Shown here: positions 1 to 11,852 of the stretch, piece by piece
Layout of the letters: each line of letters opens with the position of its first letter
Position numbering within the stretch: position 1 is the stretch's first letter
Source: Paracentrotus lividus
Lineage: Eukaryota > Echinodermata > Echinoidea > Camarodonta > Echinidae
Direction: 5' to 3'
Assembly (NCBI GenBank): GCA_940671915.1
Contig: CALNVZ010002100.1
Span: 2,296,699-2,360,698 of the forward strand
Length of the DNA: 64,000 nucleotides
Made by a program: the position numbers and the translations under genes
The notes under the pieces: model-generated
Seen by the model: only the letters and a program-made list of their open reading frames with translations
Database searches by the model: none
Told to the model about the DNA's origin: nothing

Positions 1-90
1 TTTCCCCTCCTCAAATAATGGACGCGTCTTTGTGTTAAGATTTAATGTCATACGTTAGATTTACATTTCACGTGGAGTAGAATTGATATG

Positions 91-616
91 GCTTGAGCCC
101 CAAGCCCCCCGTTTGGATACTCATATATGCATTAGAAAATATGTAAACGGGCCCTCATATTGCCTTTTATTTTCATAGAACAACAATTTAAATATTCATG
201 AAAGAACACAAATACACATAATAATCACACATGTTGAATATCTCTGATTCATCTCTGATTCCACCTGATATGATTTTTAATTATTTGTTGTTTAATTTCA
301 CGAACAATTGATAAATCCTTGGTCTGAACCCATGGTTTCTAAGGGCGGCAATAAAGGTCATAATTAATAACTCCATAAATTAACAAATTAAGTGAAAATA
401 TAAACTAAAGCTTAATGTCAATTTATGCAAAAATAAGGTTAATCGTAAATTTAAATATACATAAGTTATTCGTTATGGCCCAGATGACCGCCAATAGAAA
501 CCATGGTTCCGGACCACGTATTTTGCAGAATCTACCGTTGGGAATATGAGGGCCAGTTTACATATTTTCTGAAACATATAATGTGTATCCAAACAGGGGG
601 CTTGGGGTGCAAGCCC
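91..616. mobile_element. Palindromic non-autonomous DNA element with a nested second element
   Basis: Arms at about 91-162 and 541-616 are imperfect reverse complements; both carry a CCCCAAGCCCC-type end and a sequence around AAAATATGTAAAC. Inside it, 321-365 and 473-517 form a second inverted pair around GAAACCATGGTT. The inner unit is related to sequence at 18195-18372. No ORF of note lies within, so this is a MITE-like insertion in another MITE. Confidence 0.7.
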
Positions 617-691
617 CCCCCCCCCCTCCCCATTTTTTCATGGCGCAGAAGGCGCCGCTAAACAAAACAAAAAAGGGGATGGAGGGGTGGA

Positions 692-935
692 GGTGGTGTG
701 GTCGAATGGATAAGTCGGCGGACTGACGATCACAAGGTACGCGGTTCGAATCCCGTCCATTCCACTAATGTCCTTTGGCAAGATATTTTTCTGAAATCTT
801 GGCAAGATATTAATCTGCAATTTGCCAGACTTGACCCAAGTAACGTAAATGGGTACCGGTAGGAAGAAATTCCTCGAATGCGCTAAAGCGCCCTTTATAA
901 GGGCAGCTATGGCTATATCCGGGTAATAATATTAG
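692..935 (+). mobile_element. tRNA-derived SINE
   Basis: Positions 692-766 resemble a tRNA: an A-box-like stretch GTGGTCGAATGGATAAG and a B box GCGGTTCGAATCCCG near 741. The body then runs through GGGTACCGGTAGGAAGAAAT and ends near GGGTAATAAT. A reverse-oriented relative with the same head and body lies at 35127-35426. The copies are interspersed with a shared non-tRNA body, so a SINE fits better than a functional tRNA. Confidence 0.8.
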
Positions 936-1262
936 CTGCGCCACTGAATAGTTTACTAAATTAGTCGGCGCATTATAAATGCTTAATATTGATATTATTA
1001 TTAAATATTATTAAAGGAAAGGAAGAAAAAAGAAAAAAAAAAAGGAAAAAATAAGAAAGTGTGTGTTTACAGGCCGTTGTGTGTGTGTGTGTGAGAGGAG
1101 AGAGAGGAGAGAGGCAGAGATAGAGAAAAGCGGAGGGAAGATAAATATAAAAGAGAAAAGGGAAAGAGAAAGCCATTAAGATAAGATCAAGTAGAAAACA
1201 ATTTCGAAAAACTTGCGACACCAGGCGTAGACTTCACCAATGGGCGCCGCTTGATTCCAACA
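936..1262. repeat. Purine-rich tract and conserved 5' flank of minisatellite array 1
   Basis: An A/G-rich run with a short (GT)n and GA tracts leads into GGGCGCCGCTTGATTCCAAC at about 1242. The same purine-rich run and the same sequence precede minisatellite array 3 at 19500-19705, so the flank and array move as one unit. The ORFs on either strand here are compositional. Confidence 0.65.
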
Positions 1263-1290
1263 TTCAATTGCCGGTTGGAAGGGAGGGGGG

Positions 1291-1656
1291 CGGCGGTAAC
1301 TGTCCGGGGTCGGTTAAATGTCCTTGCGGGCAATTGTCCAGGGTAATGTCCGGGGGATAATTGTCCTCGCGGGGGTCATTGTACGGGGGTAATTGTCCGG
1401 AGGTAATGTCCTTCGGGGGCAATTGTCCAGGGGTAATTGTTCGGGGGGGTAATTGTCCGGGGTAATCGTCCGGGGGCGTAATTGTCCGGGGGTAATTGTC
1501 CTCGCGGGGGTAATGCTCCGGGGGTAATTGTCCGGCGGGGTTATTGTCCGGGGGTTAAATTGTCCTCGGGGGGTTAATTGTCCGGGGTAAATGTCCTCGG
1601 GGTGTAATTTCCGGGGGTAATTGTCCGGGGGTAATTGTCCGGGGGGTAATTGTCCT
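1291..1656. repeat. 14-bp minisatellite array 1 (GGGGGTAATTGTCC)n
   Basis: Some two dozen imperfect tandem copies of a 13-16 bp unit read GGGGGTAATTGTCC, with CTCG or G-run variants. The opposite strand reads GGACAATTACCCCC, as in array 2 at 17351-17840. The array ends in GTCCTGATACG, which also bounds array 2. The apparent TITPGQLPP-type ORFs come from the repeat and are not genes. Confidence 0.9.
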
Positions 1657-1909
1657 GATACGCCGAATAACGTCTATATTACGTATGATACAACGATTAA
1701 GCCGACTGTACTTTGTAAAAGTTTTAGAACTTTGCACAAAAAAATGATAAAATAAAAAAAAAAATCCTGAAATGTAATGTAATATAGGTTGCATTTGTCC
1801 AGTTCCCTATTTGAAATAAATATGTATTGCTTACTAAAAATGGAGGAATATAAAAGAGAAGAAAAAAAAATATTGAAGAATATTAGCAGATGAATGTAAG
1901 CAGCCATAC

Positions 1910-3311
1910 CATGGTTTCTGTCAGTATTCACCTCATCTCCTTGACTGATTAGATATTGAGTGACGTCATGATTACCACTTTGCTCAGCAATTTGTAATGC
2001 AGTCACACCATCATTAGTCCTCATATTTAGATCAGCCCCGTGAGTAACAAAAAATTTGGTGACATCAAAATGACGATTCTGAAGAGATGCATGTAATGCT
2101 GTCCAACCTTCGATATCGCTCTTATTCACCTCAGCTCCTTGACTGATTAGATATTCGGTGACTTCAAATTGACCATTCCAAGCAGATAAATGTAATGCAG
2201 TCAGACCATTCTTACTGCACTTATTCACCTCAGCTCCTTGACTGAGTAGATATTTGGCGACATCAAGATCACCATTCGAAGCAGATGAATGTAATGCAGT
2301 CCATCCATCGTTATCGCCTTTATTCACCTCAGCTCCTTGACTGATTAGATATTTGGTGACATCAAGATAACCTTTCTCAGCAGATGCAATTAATGCACTC
2401 CATCCATTGCATGTATCGCCCTTATTCACCTCAGCTCCTTGACTGATTAGAAATGTGGCGACATCAAGATGATCACCCAGAGCAGATGAAAGTAATGCAG
2501 TCACACCAATTTTATCGCCCTTATCCACCTCAGCTCCTTGACTGATTAGATATTTGGTGACATCAAGATGACCATTCCGAGCAGATACATGTAATGCAGT
2601 CACACCATTGTTATCGCCCTTATTCACCTCAGCTCCTTGACTGATTAGAAATTTGGCGACATCAAGACGACCATTCAATGCAGATGAATGTAATGCGGTC
2701 CGATCATCTTTATCGCCTTTATTTACCTCAGCTCCTTGACTGATTAGATATTTGGTGACAGCAAGATAACCTTTCTCGGCAGATAAATCTAATGCAGTCC
2801 GACCATCGTTATCGCCCTTATTCACCTCAGCTCCTTGACTAATGAGATATTTGGTGACATCAAGATGACCATTCTTTGCAGATAAATGTAATGCAGTCAT
2901 ATCATTCTTATTGCCCTTATTCACCTCAGCTCCTTGACTGATTAGATATTTGGTGACTTCAAATTGACCATTCCCAGCAGATACATGTAATGCAGTCAGA
3001 CCATTCTTACTGCACTTATTCACCTCAGCTCCTTGACTGAGTAGATATTTGGCGACATCAAGATGACCTTTATAAGCAGATATATGTAATGCAGTCCCAC
3101 CATTGTTTTCCCCCTTATTCACCTCAGCTCCTTGACTGATTAGATATTTGGTGACATCAAGATGATCATTCTTAGCAGATGAATGTAATGCAGTCCAACC
3201 TTCGTTAGCACTCTCATTCACCTCATGCCCTCGACTTATAAGATGCTTGATGTCATTAAGATGACCACTGCTAGCAGCCCTGTGTAGTGAACTCTGACCA
3301 GGTGTGGACAT
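1910..3311 (-). CDS. Ankyrin-repeat protein, one long exon (partial gene)
   Basis: A continuous frame encodes 14 ankyrin repeats of 33-34 residues with the pattern TALHxSAxxGHLDVTKYLISQGAEVNKGD. It starts at MSTPGQSSLHRAA and ends at a likely donor CATG|GTATGG at 1910/1909 (phase 1), leaving a fifteenth repeat begun; the frame beyond reads into AT-rich intron. Repeats 3-4 and 11-12 are nearly the same (both contain KYLLSQGAEVNKCSKNGLTA), pointing to internal duplication. Ankyrin arrays bind proteins as elongated scaffolds, and such arrays are very numerous in echinoderms, often joined to other domains. No such domain is visible here. Further exons would lie left of the window, and an upstream exon is possible because CATTATAG precedes the ATG. 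The array is certain; the gene's full extent and function are unknown. Confidence 0.85.
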
Positions 3312-3601
3312 TTCTATAATGGAAAAGCGCTATATAAATGCCAACATATATGTATCATGTATGCATGCATGTAAAGGATTATTCTCTATAGTTAACAGGT
3401 GGTTGAATCCGTTGTTTCTTGGGTAAATTTTGGCGATTAGACCAGCTATTTTGGGTATCACGCAATATTCCTTTGAAACTTGAAAGTCCTTTACTAACCA
3501 ATTGTCAATGAAACTGAGGTGAAAATCAGGTAGATAAGCATGGGCAAAACCAAAACGAAGACAGCAATAAAACAATCTTAACTTTGTATGCAGGATAAAT
3601 A

Positions 3602-3720
3602 ATGTTGCTTTGCGGCGATGTAAGTCCAGACTACAACCTTCGTGTACAACCTTCTTGTTTGTTAATGGGAGGCAGTGTTTTAGCTGTCTGTATAAGGTTG
3701 ATAATAAGTTCACCCCTAAT
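3602..3720 (+). mobile_element. Short LINE (CR1/L2-like) ORF2 start fragment
   Basis: The plus frame opens MLLCGDVSPD, resembling the LLxxGDVxxNPGP motif found just before the endonuclease of CR1/L2-type LINE ORF2 proteins. The frame then degenerates within about 65 codons. Identification rests on this one motif. Confidence 0.4.
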
Positions 3721-3740
3721 GCCCCCAGTCACACGTGACC

Positions 3741-3901
3741 AGGGCCCCGTAACACAAAGGTTTGCGATCGATTACAAATTTGAAAGAATGGTTGTAATTG
3801 GTTACTGATCAGTCATTTGAACAAGAAGCGCATGCAACAACGATTTTGATTAGCTATTGCCATTTTGTTATTGATCGAAAGCCTTTGCATTACGGAGCCC
3901 T
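3741..3901. mobile_element. 161-bp MITE, copy 1 (CGTAACACAAAGGTTTG ends)
   Basis: The ends read AGGGCCCCGTAACACAAAGG and, in reverse complement on the right, AGGGCTCCGTAATGCAAAGG. A second copy of the same length lies at 23648-23808. Both contain GGTTACTGATCAGTCATTTG or its near match. There is no coding capacity. Confidence 0.8.
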
Positions 3902-4409
3902 GATGACCCGATGTTCAAGAAAAGGATGGTTCTTTGAGTTATCAAACTTGAGGAATACATGCCGATGTTAACTGACATCTGTTAAAATCCATTGATTATG
4001 CAGTTCCTTTAATTCATTGAATTGATGTTCGTAGCATCACGTGTTGTCCCTCAAAGCGTCCAAAATAATTTGTGCATGCTCTAATATTTCTGGTCGATTT
4101 TTATGATTTGTATACCTGATGGTAAACGTCAATCCAACGGATAACACATGCGTGTCCCGCATTTTTAACGGATATTAACCGATGTAAAATATTTGCAGCT
4201 AGGCCTATGCAATGCATAACGGATAAACATTTAGCACTGTTCTTTTCTTGTATGATGGTCATGTGTGACAGAGCCCATCATGCAATGTGTGAGTATTTAG
4301 AACAATCATTGGGAATTTTGTTCTTTATTTGGATGTGCACATTTGAAAACAAAATGATCAATGCTGTCTCCTGGACCTGACTATGAAAAATAGAGGAAAA
4401 TTGAAGGTT
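3902..4409. other. Non-coding stretch, nothing recognised
   Basis: AT-rich unique-looking DNA with no ORF of note, no tandem repeat and no paired palindrome that I could see. Confidence 0.5.
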
Positions 4410-4640
4410 AGGGTGGTATCTCACTTCGGAATCGTCCCCGCAACGGATGAAAAGTATTAGAGACGTCCCCGATACTTTATTCCGTCACTGAGACATCTCC
4501 GCGACAATATTCAAAAACTGTCTCAAAGCAGTTTCAAAGAACCGTCTCAAAGTAGTTTCCGCGGCTCATGAAACCTCGCGGGGACGGAGGAGACGTCTCA
4601 GAGACGTCTCCGTGACAAATTTAAAAACCGTCTCCAAGTA
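4410..4640. mobile_element. GAGACGTCTC-family MITE, copy 1 (truncated)
   Basis: It starts AGGGTGGTATCTCACTTCGG, the family end, and continues with many GAGACGTCTC and CCGTCTC-type words and fold-back potential. The matching right end is absent. Relatives lie at 5416-5835, 6372-6597, 39717-39830 and 47580-47852. Confidence 0.65.
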
Positions 4641-4789
4641 GTTTTTTAAGTGCATTTATCTTTGACTATTGATTTTTCTACTCCCTAACCACATTATATT
4701 CTCTAGCCGCCAATCGAAGTCTAGATTTCAAATTTTGGAACGTTGTAGTTTAGAGCCAATGTTAATTTATATTGTTGCTAACTGGCATG

Positions 4790-4890
4790 ATCATTTTAAC
4801 CATTGTGCAGGGCCCGCTGGGAGAACAGTTGTCAGAACTGAAGTGGCTACCCTGGGTAAATAAAACGATATTATTATTATTATTATTAAC
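4790..4890 (+). mobile_element. Retroelement 3' end with (ATT)n tail
   Basis: The sequence GTGCAGGGCCCGCTGGGAGA, followed by GTGGCTACCCTGGGTAAATA and an ATT microsatellite, has the layout of an invertebrate SINE/LINE 3' terminus. No body is preserved upstream. Confidence 0.5.
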
Positions 4891-5415
4891 CACCGTAGAA
4901 AGCTTAGGCTACATGTTAATGAAAAACAATTGCTTCTTGAATGAACCTAACTCTTTTTAACCTTTAAACTTTGATCTGGTTTGAAAAGCAGAAATAGAGT
5001 AAATTCAATCCATCAAAAACGCCGTAAAATTGTAACCTTTATATACTCTTATATCGTAGTTTAGGGTTTAGATTTATGGTATCTGATGTCAAGAAAATAA
5101 AAGAATAAAGTTCGGGCTCCTTCCAATAATTGACTACTGTGCAGTCTTCAATTATTTTTATTTATCAAATATGCATATTACACTTTTCATGGTTATACCA
5201 AATTGATTTTTGCAATGAAAAGTTGTGTAACACCCTTTCATGGTAACAGGAAACATCTGGTGCTTTTAATTTTTTTTATAGCATTGTTACAAACCATCTG
5301 TCAGTACTTTCTTTTGTTTGTGTGGATAACAACCAATAACAACCATGACAATGGCTGAAGAATGAATAGAGGCTTGTAAAATTTGGAATAATAATGATAA
5401 TATCATTCCAAAGTC

Positions 5416-5835
5416 TAAAGGTGGTATTTCACATCGCGGAGACGTATCCGAGATTTCGAGAAACTGAGACGTCTCCGAGACTGTAAGAAAAATCTTTAAT
5501 GCTACAGTCACACAGACACTTACGTTAAGGTACGTCCGGTTGCGTCCAAAAATTATTTTCTTTTCTGCGGATCCCCACGGATGCCTACCCGTCATAGTCA
5601 GCAGTGGAAATATTGATAATTTCGTTCATCCAGTAAAACAAAGAAATACATAAGAAATGATAGAATAGAAGATGAAATAAGATTACAACAACACAAATGA
5701 ATCTATACGTAAGTGTCTGTGTGACTGCAGCATTTAAACATGGTCGATTTTCCCCGAGATGTATCCGCCAAACCAGTTTCAAACCTGTATCAATAAAACT
5801 AGTTCCAAACCCGTCTGTGGCAAGTGAGATACCAT
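5416..5835. mobile_element. GAGACGTCTC-family MITE, copy 2, split by another MITE
   Basis: The left end AAGGTGGTATTTCACATCGC at 5417 and the right end GCAAGTGAGATACCAT at 5820-5835 are inverted partners. The interior is interrupted by the 233-bp element at 5500-5732, so the inner insertion is younger. Confidence 0.75.
5500..5732. mobile_element. 233-bp Tc1/mariner-type MITE, copy 1 (nested)
   Basis: The ends are TGCTACAGTCACACAGACAC and its near-perfect reverse complement. Three relatives of 233-234 bp lie at 6040-6272, 9446-9679 and 20502-20734. The copies at 9446 and 20502 are flanked by TA on both sides, as expected for Tc1/mariner-type target duplication. This copy sits inside the GAGACGTCTC-family element. 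Confidence 0.85.
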
Positions 5836-6039
5836 AAGTCCCCTCCATTACTTTTCAGCTAATGTTAATCTACCTAGTTTTTGCTAATCCAGGTTATATC
5901 AATATCAAATATTTACAAGATAAGGATTAATTGAAAGTTTTTAAATCTTGTTATGATTTAAAAGTTATCAAAATGTACTGATGTTTCTTTAATGTGGATA
6001 AAGTAACGAGGTCTTTTGGATCAATTGCTATACTTGTAA

Positions 6040-6272
6040 TGCTGCAGTCACACAGACACTTACGTTGAGTTACATCCGGTTGCGTCCAAAAAATATTTTC
6101 TTTTCTGCGGATTCCCATGGATGCCTTTCCATCTTAGTCATAACTGGAAATGGTGATAATTTCGTTCATTCAATAAAACAAAGATATACATAAGAAATGA
6201 TAGAATAGAAGATGAAAGAAGGATAAAACAACAAATACGTAACTCAACGTAAGTGTCTGTGTGACTGTAGCA
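6040..6272. mobile_element. 233-bp Tc1/mariner-type MITE, copy 2
   Basis: It has the same terminal repeats and the same internal words as copy 1, such as TATTTTCTTTTCTGCGGAT and AAATGATAGAATAGAAGATG, in the same orientation. It is non-coding. Confidence 0.85.
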
Positions 6273-6371
6273 TATAAACCCCTTTTGCATTCATTCTGTC
6301 TTGTTGCTCAGCCTCAGAACACTGAGCTTTTGTTTAAAAAAGGAGGCCTATGCATAGGATTTGAATATGTC

Positions 6372-6597
6372 ATGGTGGTATCTCACTTCGAGGAGACGGT
6401 TTTGAGACGGATCTGGGACTACTTTGAGACGGTTTTGAAACTTGTCGCGGAGACCTCACCTGAGTCCCCACGACGTTTCTTGAAACTCGGGAACAGCAAA
6501 ACCGTATCAAATCCGTATCAAACTAGTCCCAAATCCGTCTCCGTGACCGAAAAAAAGTATTGTTTCTGCGATGGGAAAGTATCCGAGACGTTTTAAA
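6372..6597. mobile_element. GAGACGTCTC-family MITE, copy 3
   Basis: It begins TGGTGGTATCTCACTTCG and continues with GAGACGGTTTTGAGACGG-type repeats, ending in TATCCGAGACGTTTT. The 111-codon plus-strand ORF crossing it is a by-product of repeat composition. Confidence 0.65.
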
Positions 6598-7592
6598 TAC
6601 AGATTTTTTTTATTATTTTTTTTTTAAACTGTAAATTTAAAACACTACTACGGACATGCATGAGTCTTTTTCTTCCCCCCCCCCCTTTTTTGAAAACAAA
6701 AATGGGTGACAGTTTTGGAGGTACGTCACTAATGTTCTCTCATCTAATTCATGTTTCTTTTATACTATTTCCATAGAGTTGCTGGGATTGTTGGTACTTA
6801 TCAACATTTCTTTGTTTGCATTTAAATACATACAGAGCGAGTAAGAAAAATGTCCAATCATTTTGATGTGGAAAAAATAAACATGATATCATGGGTTTCA
6901 TGCCTTGGTAGAGTCATACTCCCTTTTCATGTGGATATTTGCACGCATGACTAAAGAACAAACAATCTTCAGAAGACTGCAAAATCCCAAATGCGCCAAG
7001 TGGCTGGATGAAGAATAAAGAGCGTATCTCACTAACTTGCGGATTTGCAGAGTTCCATAAACACAGAGAATCTAATCAACTTCGTTTCAGTAGGCAGGCC
7101 TTTCGATGTGACACATTTTCTTTTGATATGTATTTTCCTGATAAAGGGGGTATCTTTGAATTTTTTTCGCTAATTTTTCAAATGAATGGGGTCGAAAAAC
7201 AAGAATTTCCTTTGTCTGCATTGGCGAATAAAGCGAATTCTTCGGTTTCTTATGGATTCGTTTAGATTCGTTTAGATTTTTTTTTCGATTCGCCTGGATT
7301 TTTCTCTTAAAATTATTCACAGAGAAATTTTAAAAAGGTTACAATCTCTCACTCACACATTCTCCCAATTTCTTTCTTTATCCTGCCATAATTGCTCCTT
7401 TGTGTGATTTTTCCCTATTATCTCTCTATTTTCACTATTCTGTGTGAAACGGTTGATAGTGTGGATGGGTGTGTGGGATAGAAAGGGTGAAAGAAAGAGA
7501 TTGAGAGAAGAATTAGAGGGAGACATCTGCTTCTCTCTGCGACTTTCTCCCTCTCGTTCTTCTCTCAGTATCTCTCTCTCTCGCTCTTTCTC

Positions 7593-7628
<36 letters not shown>

Positions 7629-8409
7629 CATATAAATACTATTTCTCATTATCTCTTCTTCTCCACGGTCCTTCTCTGTACCCCGCCGACCCTTTTCATA
7701 CCTATCACCATGAACACGCCTCTATATTCCTGTAACTCTTTTCTCCCATTATGGCTCTGTTTCTCCTATTATCTTTCCCATTCTCTCACTCTCATCTCCA
7801 TTTGGCCCCTCTCTCCATTCCCCTCATATTACCCCTCTCCGTCTTCTTGTTTTCTTTACGTCTCTCTCCTATTCACAACCCTGGTCCCCTTTCTACCCCA
7901 CCCCTCCTATTAATCCTACCTCAATCAAAATGATATCAACTCGCACAATTACCATGATTACAGGTTCAGATTGTTCAGTGTGACATCAATATATTTTGCT
8001 TTTATTTCGAATTGAGTTGTATAGATTCCCTCGATGTCGTTTTCCCTGCAAACTTGAAACATAAATAATATCTAAATCATTATGCTATTCACACACATGT
8101 CACATTCATGATGGAACAGTAAGAACCATACGGATCAATATGGTAGGATATTATCATGGTTTTGATCAATGGAAATGTGTACATGAATAATTTTTCAATG
8201 GAAAAGAAAGGGAATAATTAGCAATAAATAAAGGTAAGCTGTGATATTGCTCAGTACCTACATGTATGTAGTCTATGATATAATATAATATTTAAATATT
8301 AAATCAGAATATAATATTAACTCATCAGATTTGTTACAACCTAGTAATTACGCACATTCTTATATAAGATTGTTTAGGGGGGAATCATCATGATCATTGT
8401 CTTTGTTTC
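6598..8409. other. Non-coding stretch with microsatellites
   Basis: It holds a short poly-C, a (CA)n run at about 7595-7624 beside CT-rich sequence, and a pyrimidine-rich belt at 7660-7920. The several short ORFs here are made of low-complexity codons. No gene was recognised. Confidence 0.6.
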
Positions 8410-8776
8410 TACACACAAAAAATGAGAACTTACATATATGAGTGATCACACTCAAATATCCAAGTATTTTTGACAATATAGTGACACACATCCATGAGTG
8501 CTTTCACTCAATAAAGCTACTTTGAAAACGCACGTAATCGAGTATTTTAAATTTGACAATATAGTGACACACCAAAATGAGTTTATTTAATTAACTCATT
8601 TTATTGAGTAACATAACTTATTGTTTTGAGTACATTGCACAAACTAATCTAGTGAGTAACGCTTTACATACTCAGAGAGTTAGTAAGTAAAGGTTTAAAA
8701 CTCATCAACTTGCGTGTGATGAGTTTGTGCAACCTTTACTTACTGACTCTCTGAGTATGTAAAGCGTTACTCACTA

Positions 8777-9248
8777 GGTGAGTCCTATTCCTTTTTGTTT
8801 GTTTGTTTGCCTGTTTTTATAATGATATTTGGAATGTTCCGATGATATACACATCAACCAATACACTGCATTGCGTCGGCTTGGAGCCAGAAGGGCGCTA
8901 TTGCAGATCAAGGATGTTCCGTTTGGAGCCAAAAGAGCGCTATTACCATTGACTTTGTACAGTAATAGCGCCCTTATGGCTCTCAACGGAACATCTATAA
9001 CATACAATAACGCCCTTATGACTCCCAACTCACTTCAGTGCATCAATTCACACAAACCAATACATTGCATTGATCAATGCATCAAATTACTCAAACTGTG
9101 TAGGGGCCTACATGACTGACAAAGTAATGGGAAATCCATGCATGTTAATCTAGTTGTTAGTGTTATCAGACGATGTATATCATCGGAACATTCCAAATAT
9201 CATTATAAAAACAGGCAAACAAACAAACAAAAAGGAATAGGACTCACC
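8777..9248. mobile_element. MITE with about 80-bp terminal inverted repeats
   Basis: The left arm starts GGTGAGTCCTATTCC, followed by GTTTGTTTGTTTGCC and TTTATAATGATATTTGGAAT. The right arm, about 9164-9248, is its reverse complement. The interior carries repeated GGAGCCAnAAGnGCGCTATT words. It is non-coding. Confidence 0.8.
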
Positions 9249-9445
9249 CAAAGACAATATTAGAGCATGCAGGCTCTCCGCGGAGCCACCGTACCGCTCA
9301 CATAAACAGAGTGTAACGCTATGGTTCCGCTATACATGTACGTACGTATACGCGTAGAACATACCTCGTGTGCAGTCTCGATGTCTACTCGTGATCCGAG
9401 TAGGCGTACCGGGCGCAACATGTAAAAGTACCGCATAGCCAGTTA

Positions 9446-9679
9446 TGCTACAGTCACACAGACACTTACGTATAGTTACGTCCCGCTGCGTCCAAAAATT
9501 ATTTTCTTTTCTGCGGATCCCCACTGATGCCTACCCGTCATAGTCAGCAGTGGAAATATTGATAATTTCGTTTATCCAGTAAAACAAAGAAATACATAAG
9601 AAATGATAGAATAGAAGATGAAATAATATTTGGACGCAACCGGACGTATCTATACGTAAGTGTCTGTGTGACTGTAGCA
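9446..9679. mobile_element. 233-bp-family MITE, copy 3, with TA target duplication
   Basis: TGCTACAGTCACACAGACAC ends are immediately flanked by TA on both sides. It lies within the larger composite element at 8410-10117. Confidence 0.85.
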
Positions 9680-10117
9680 TAAAATTACTCTCAAAGACTT
9701 TCACGAGACTTGAGACGTACGAAGACGTGTCGTAGTTTACTCATCTAGTGAATTACAGGCTATATAGAATTTCTCAGCAATTCTCACTTTACTCGATTGT
9801 TAGTGTTTTCACCCGATCATCCACCAAGCCGTACCAAGTTGAAGAGAAACTCACTTGCACATTTGTTTTACGTAATTGAACATGTAAAGTTACTAAGGGA
9901 TACACAAGAAAAAAATTTATTGAGTATATATACTCAATAATTTTTTTTTCTTGAGTATCCCTTAGTAACTTTACATGTTCTGGAAGAGCGGGTGTGTACT
10001 TTTAACAGAAACACAGATTCTGAAGTAAAAATACGTGATATACGAATAAAAGCACTCCCCTCCAAGAGTAGCAAACGAGTTTTACTCATGGAAACTAGTT
10101 CTTATTTTTTGTGTGTA

Positions 10118-11103
10118 TTAATCTATTATTATGAAGCAAAATAACACATTCTTAATAATAAAAAGAAAGAATTATTTATTTTCCACAAACATTGACATAA
10201 GTAGTTACGTTTTTGTAATTTCGTTTTAACGGATACATCTCAATGAACGGGAAACGCATGCGAACGTAGCGAATTTGATTCGCCTACTTTTCAAATGGAT
10301 CATGAAAAGGGTTTTCCAATGTCATGCAAAGGCGAATGCTTGCAAAGGTAGCAAATTTGGGTGTTTCTTTAGGATTTGAAAGGGTTTGCAGCGAGTTGCA
10401 AACAGTAGTTATATTCCCAAAGCCATAAATTTAAGCGTTCACAAACATTTGCAAACATTCGCCAAACAGTTTTAAGCGTTTCAAGCTGTTGCCAATGGTT
10501 CACGAACAGTCGTTTTTCTTTCGCAAATATTAGTGACCACGTGATCATAATTGGGGTACCACACTGAGCAGCGAACGTTTGCGAACGTAGCGAATTTTTT
10601 TTTTTAAATACACATAAAGGTTCGCAAATGTTCGTTACAGTTTTTAAGTTAAAAAAGAATCAGAGAAACAAAAGTTTTTCAAATTCTATTTTCTTTTGCA
10701 ATTATGTGCAAGCTTTTCCAACTTTTCTTTTATTCTTTTTTTTTATTTTTTAGAGGGGATGCGTAAATTTTTAGGGATGTTGGCGAAAATCAAGGTTCGC
10801 TCTTGTTGTAGGCGATATTTATAATTTCATCTAGATAATAAAAATTAGACGATTTTTTTTTCCGAATAAAAACAAACCTTGCCCATGTCGGCGAACCCTA
10901 GCAAGACCTAAATTTCGATAGCTTCAAAATCGTTCGCCTTTCATACCCCCTTTATACTGTTTTGCCCATGCTCGTATGAACCACAGAGTACGGAAATTGG
11001 CCAAACGACTGCTTTTTATTCGCTGTTCGGGCCCTGGAGTAATACCATGCAGCCTTAAGCGCATGGGTCATGATTGCTACTATCATCTTTTATTAGGGGG
11101 CTA
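10118..11103. repeat. Diffuse repeat rich in GCGAACGTAGCGAATT words
   Basis: The words GCGAACGTAGCGAATT (10261 and about 10580) and TTCGCAAATGTTCG recur in both orientations. A weaker relative lies near 7205-7260. It looks like an old palindromic transposon family, but I could not fix its ends. Confidence 0.4.
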
Positions 11104-11356
11104 ATGCGGCGGTCACAACTCGTCGTAGGCTACGGGGCACGTGCCATCAACGTAGCCTGCGTTGCGTGTGCAATGCACGCACAGGTCCTGGGTCAACTTC
11201 TACGATTCCTGCGTTTCTGTAGTAAGGGTATTGTAAAAACTTCCTGCACGTCGTACATGTATTGTACCTTCAAGGTACCTCCGCTGCACGAATTTTCTAC
11301 GAAATCCATCGTAGGGAGTTGCACGTCGAAGGTACGGCGAGTTGTGACCGCCGCAT
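11104..11356. mobile_element. 253-bp MITE, copy 1, TA-flanked
   Basis: The ends ATGCGGCGGTCACAACTCG and their reverse complement are flanked by TA. A second copy of exactly the same length and very similar sequence lies at 57041-57293. Internal palindromic words such as CACGTGCC and TCCATCGTAGGGA occur. The ORFs crossing it are not genes. Confidence 0.85.
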
Positions 11357-11699
11357 TACTAATCTTGTTCACAATTTGGATTTCTTATGTGCATCTATAT
11401 CATCTTCTGATTTTCTTGCTATTTTCTTGTTGCCTTCATCGTATTGTCATCCTCTTGTTTTCATCATTCCCTTGAAATCAGCTCAGTACCAACCAGTCCA
11501 AGCTTGTCCTTTTTTTCTATCTGAAATAAAATTCTTCTCCATGTTCTTCTTCGTCAATGTCCACTTCAAATGATGATCGTTTTCATAATATATATCATAC
11601 TCCCTCGCCATTATTTGCTCTTTTGGTTTGTTCAAACCGATCAAGTTTGCCACTATTCCGCGACTCCAAGTGTTTGGGGTGGCGGGAAAATCGAACTTG

Positions 11700-11705
11700 T
11701 TTATT
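11700..11705 (-). terminator. Candidate polyadenylation signal of EMI-C
   Basis: AATAAA on the minus strand about 150 nt beyond the EMI-C stop codon. It is the nearest AATAAA I noticed downstream. Confidence 0.45.
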
Positions 11706-11852
11706 TTGTGCATATTTTCCAGGGGCGAGCACGTCGCAGCAATGTCTCAATAAAGCAATAAAGCACTTGCAGCGAAATCTCTTCCCTTGAGGTATCCCTT
11801 TAGCTTGGTTCACATTGTTTTTGCTTCTACATAATCATTGAATGACGACTTA

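Larger units (their letters stand above)
8410..10117. mobile_element. Composite 1.7-kb fold-back DNA element with nested insertions
   Basis: The outer ends ACACACAAAAAATGAGAACT (8411) and AGTTCTTATTTTTTGTGTGT (10097-10116) are inverted partners. Inside are a hairpin with about 60-bp arms (8649-8709 and 8715-8777), a separate element with about 80-bp terminal repeats (8777-9248), the 233-bp MITE copy 3 (9446-9679) and a second hairpin (about 9872-9983). No transposase was recognised. Confidence 0.7.

Noticed and set aside
690..766. Functional tRNA gene
   Set aside because: The tRNA-like head is attached to a SINE body repeated at 35127-35426, and the cloverleaf pairing looks poor.
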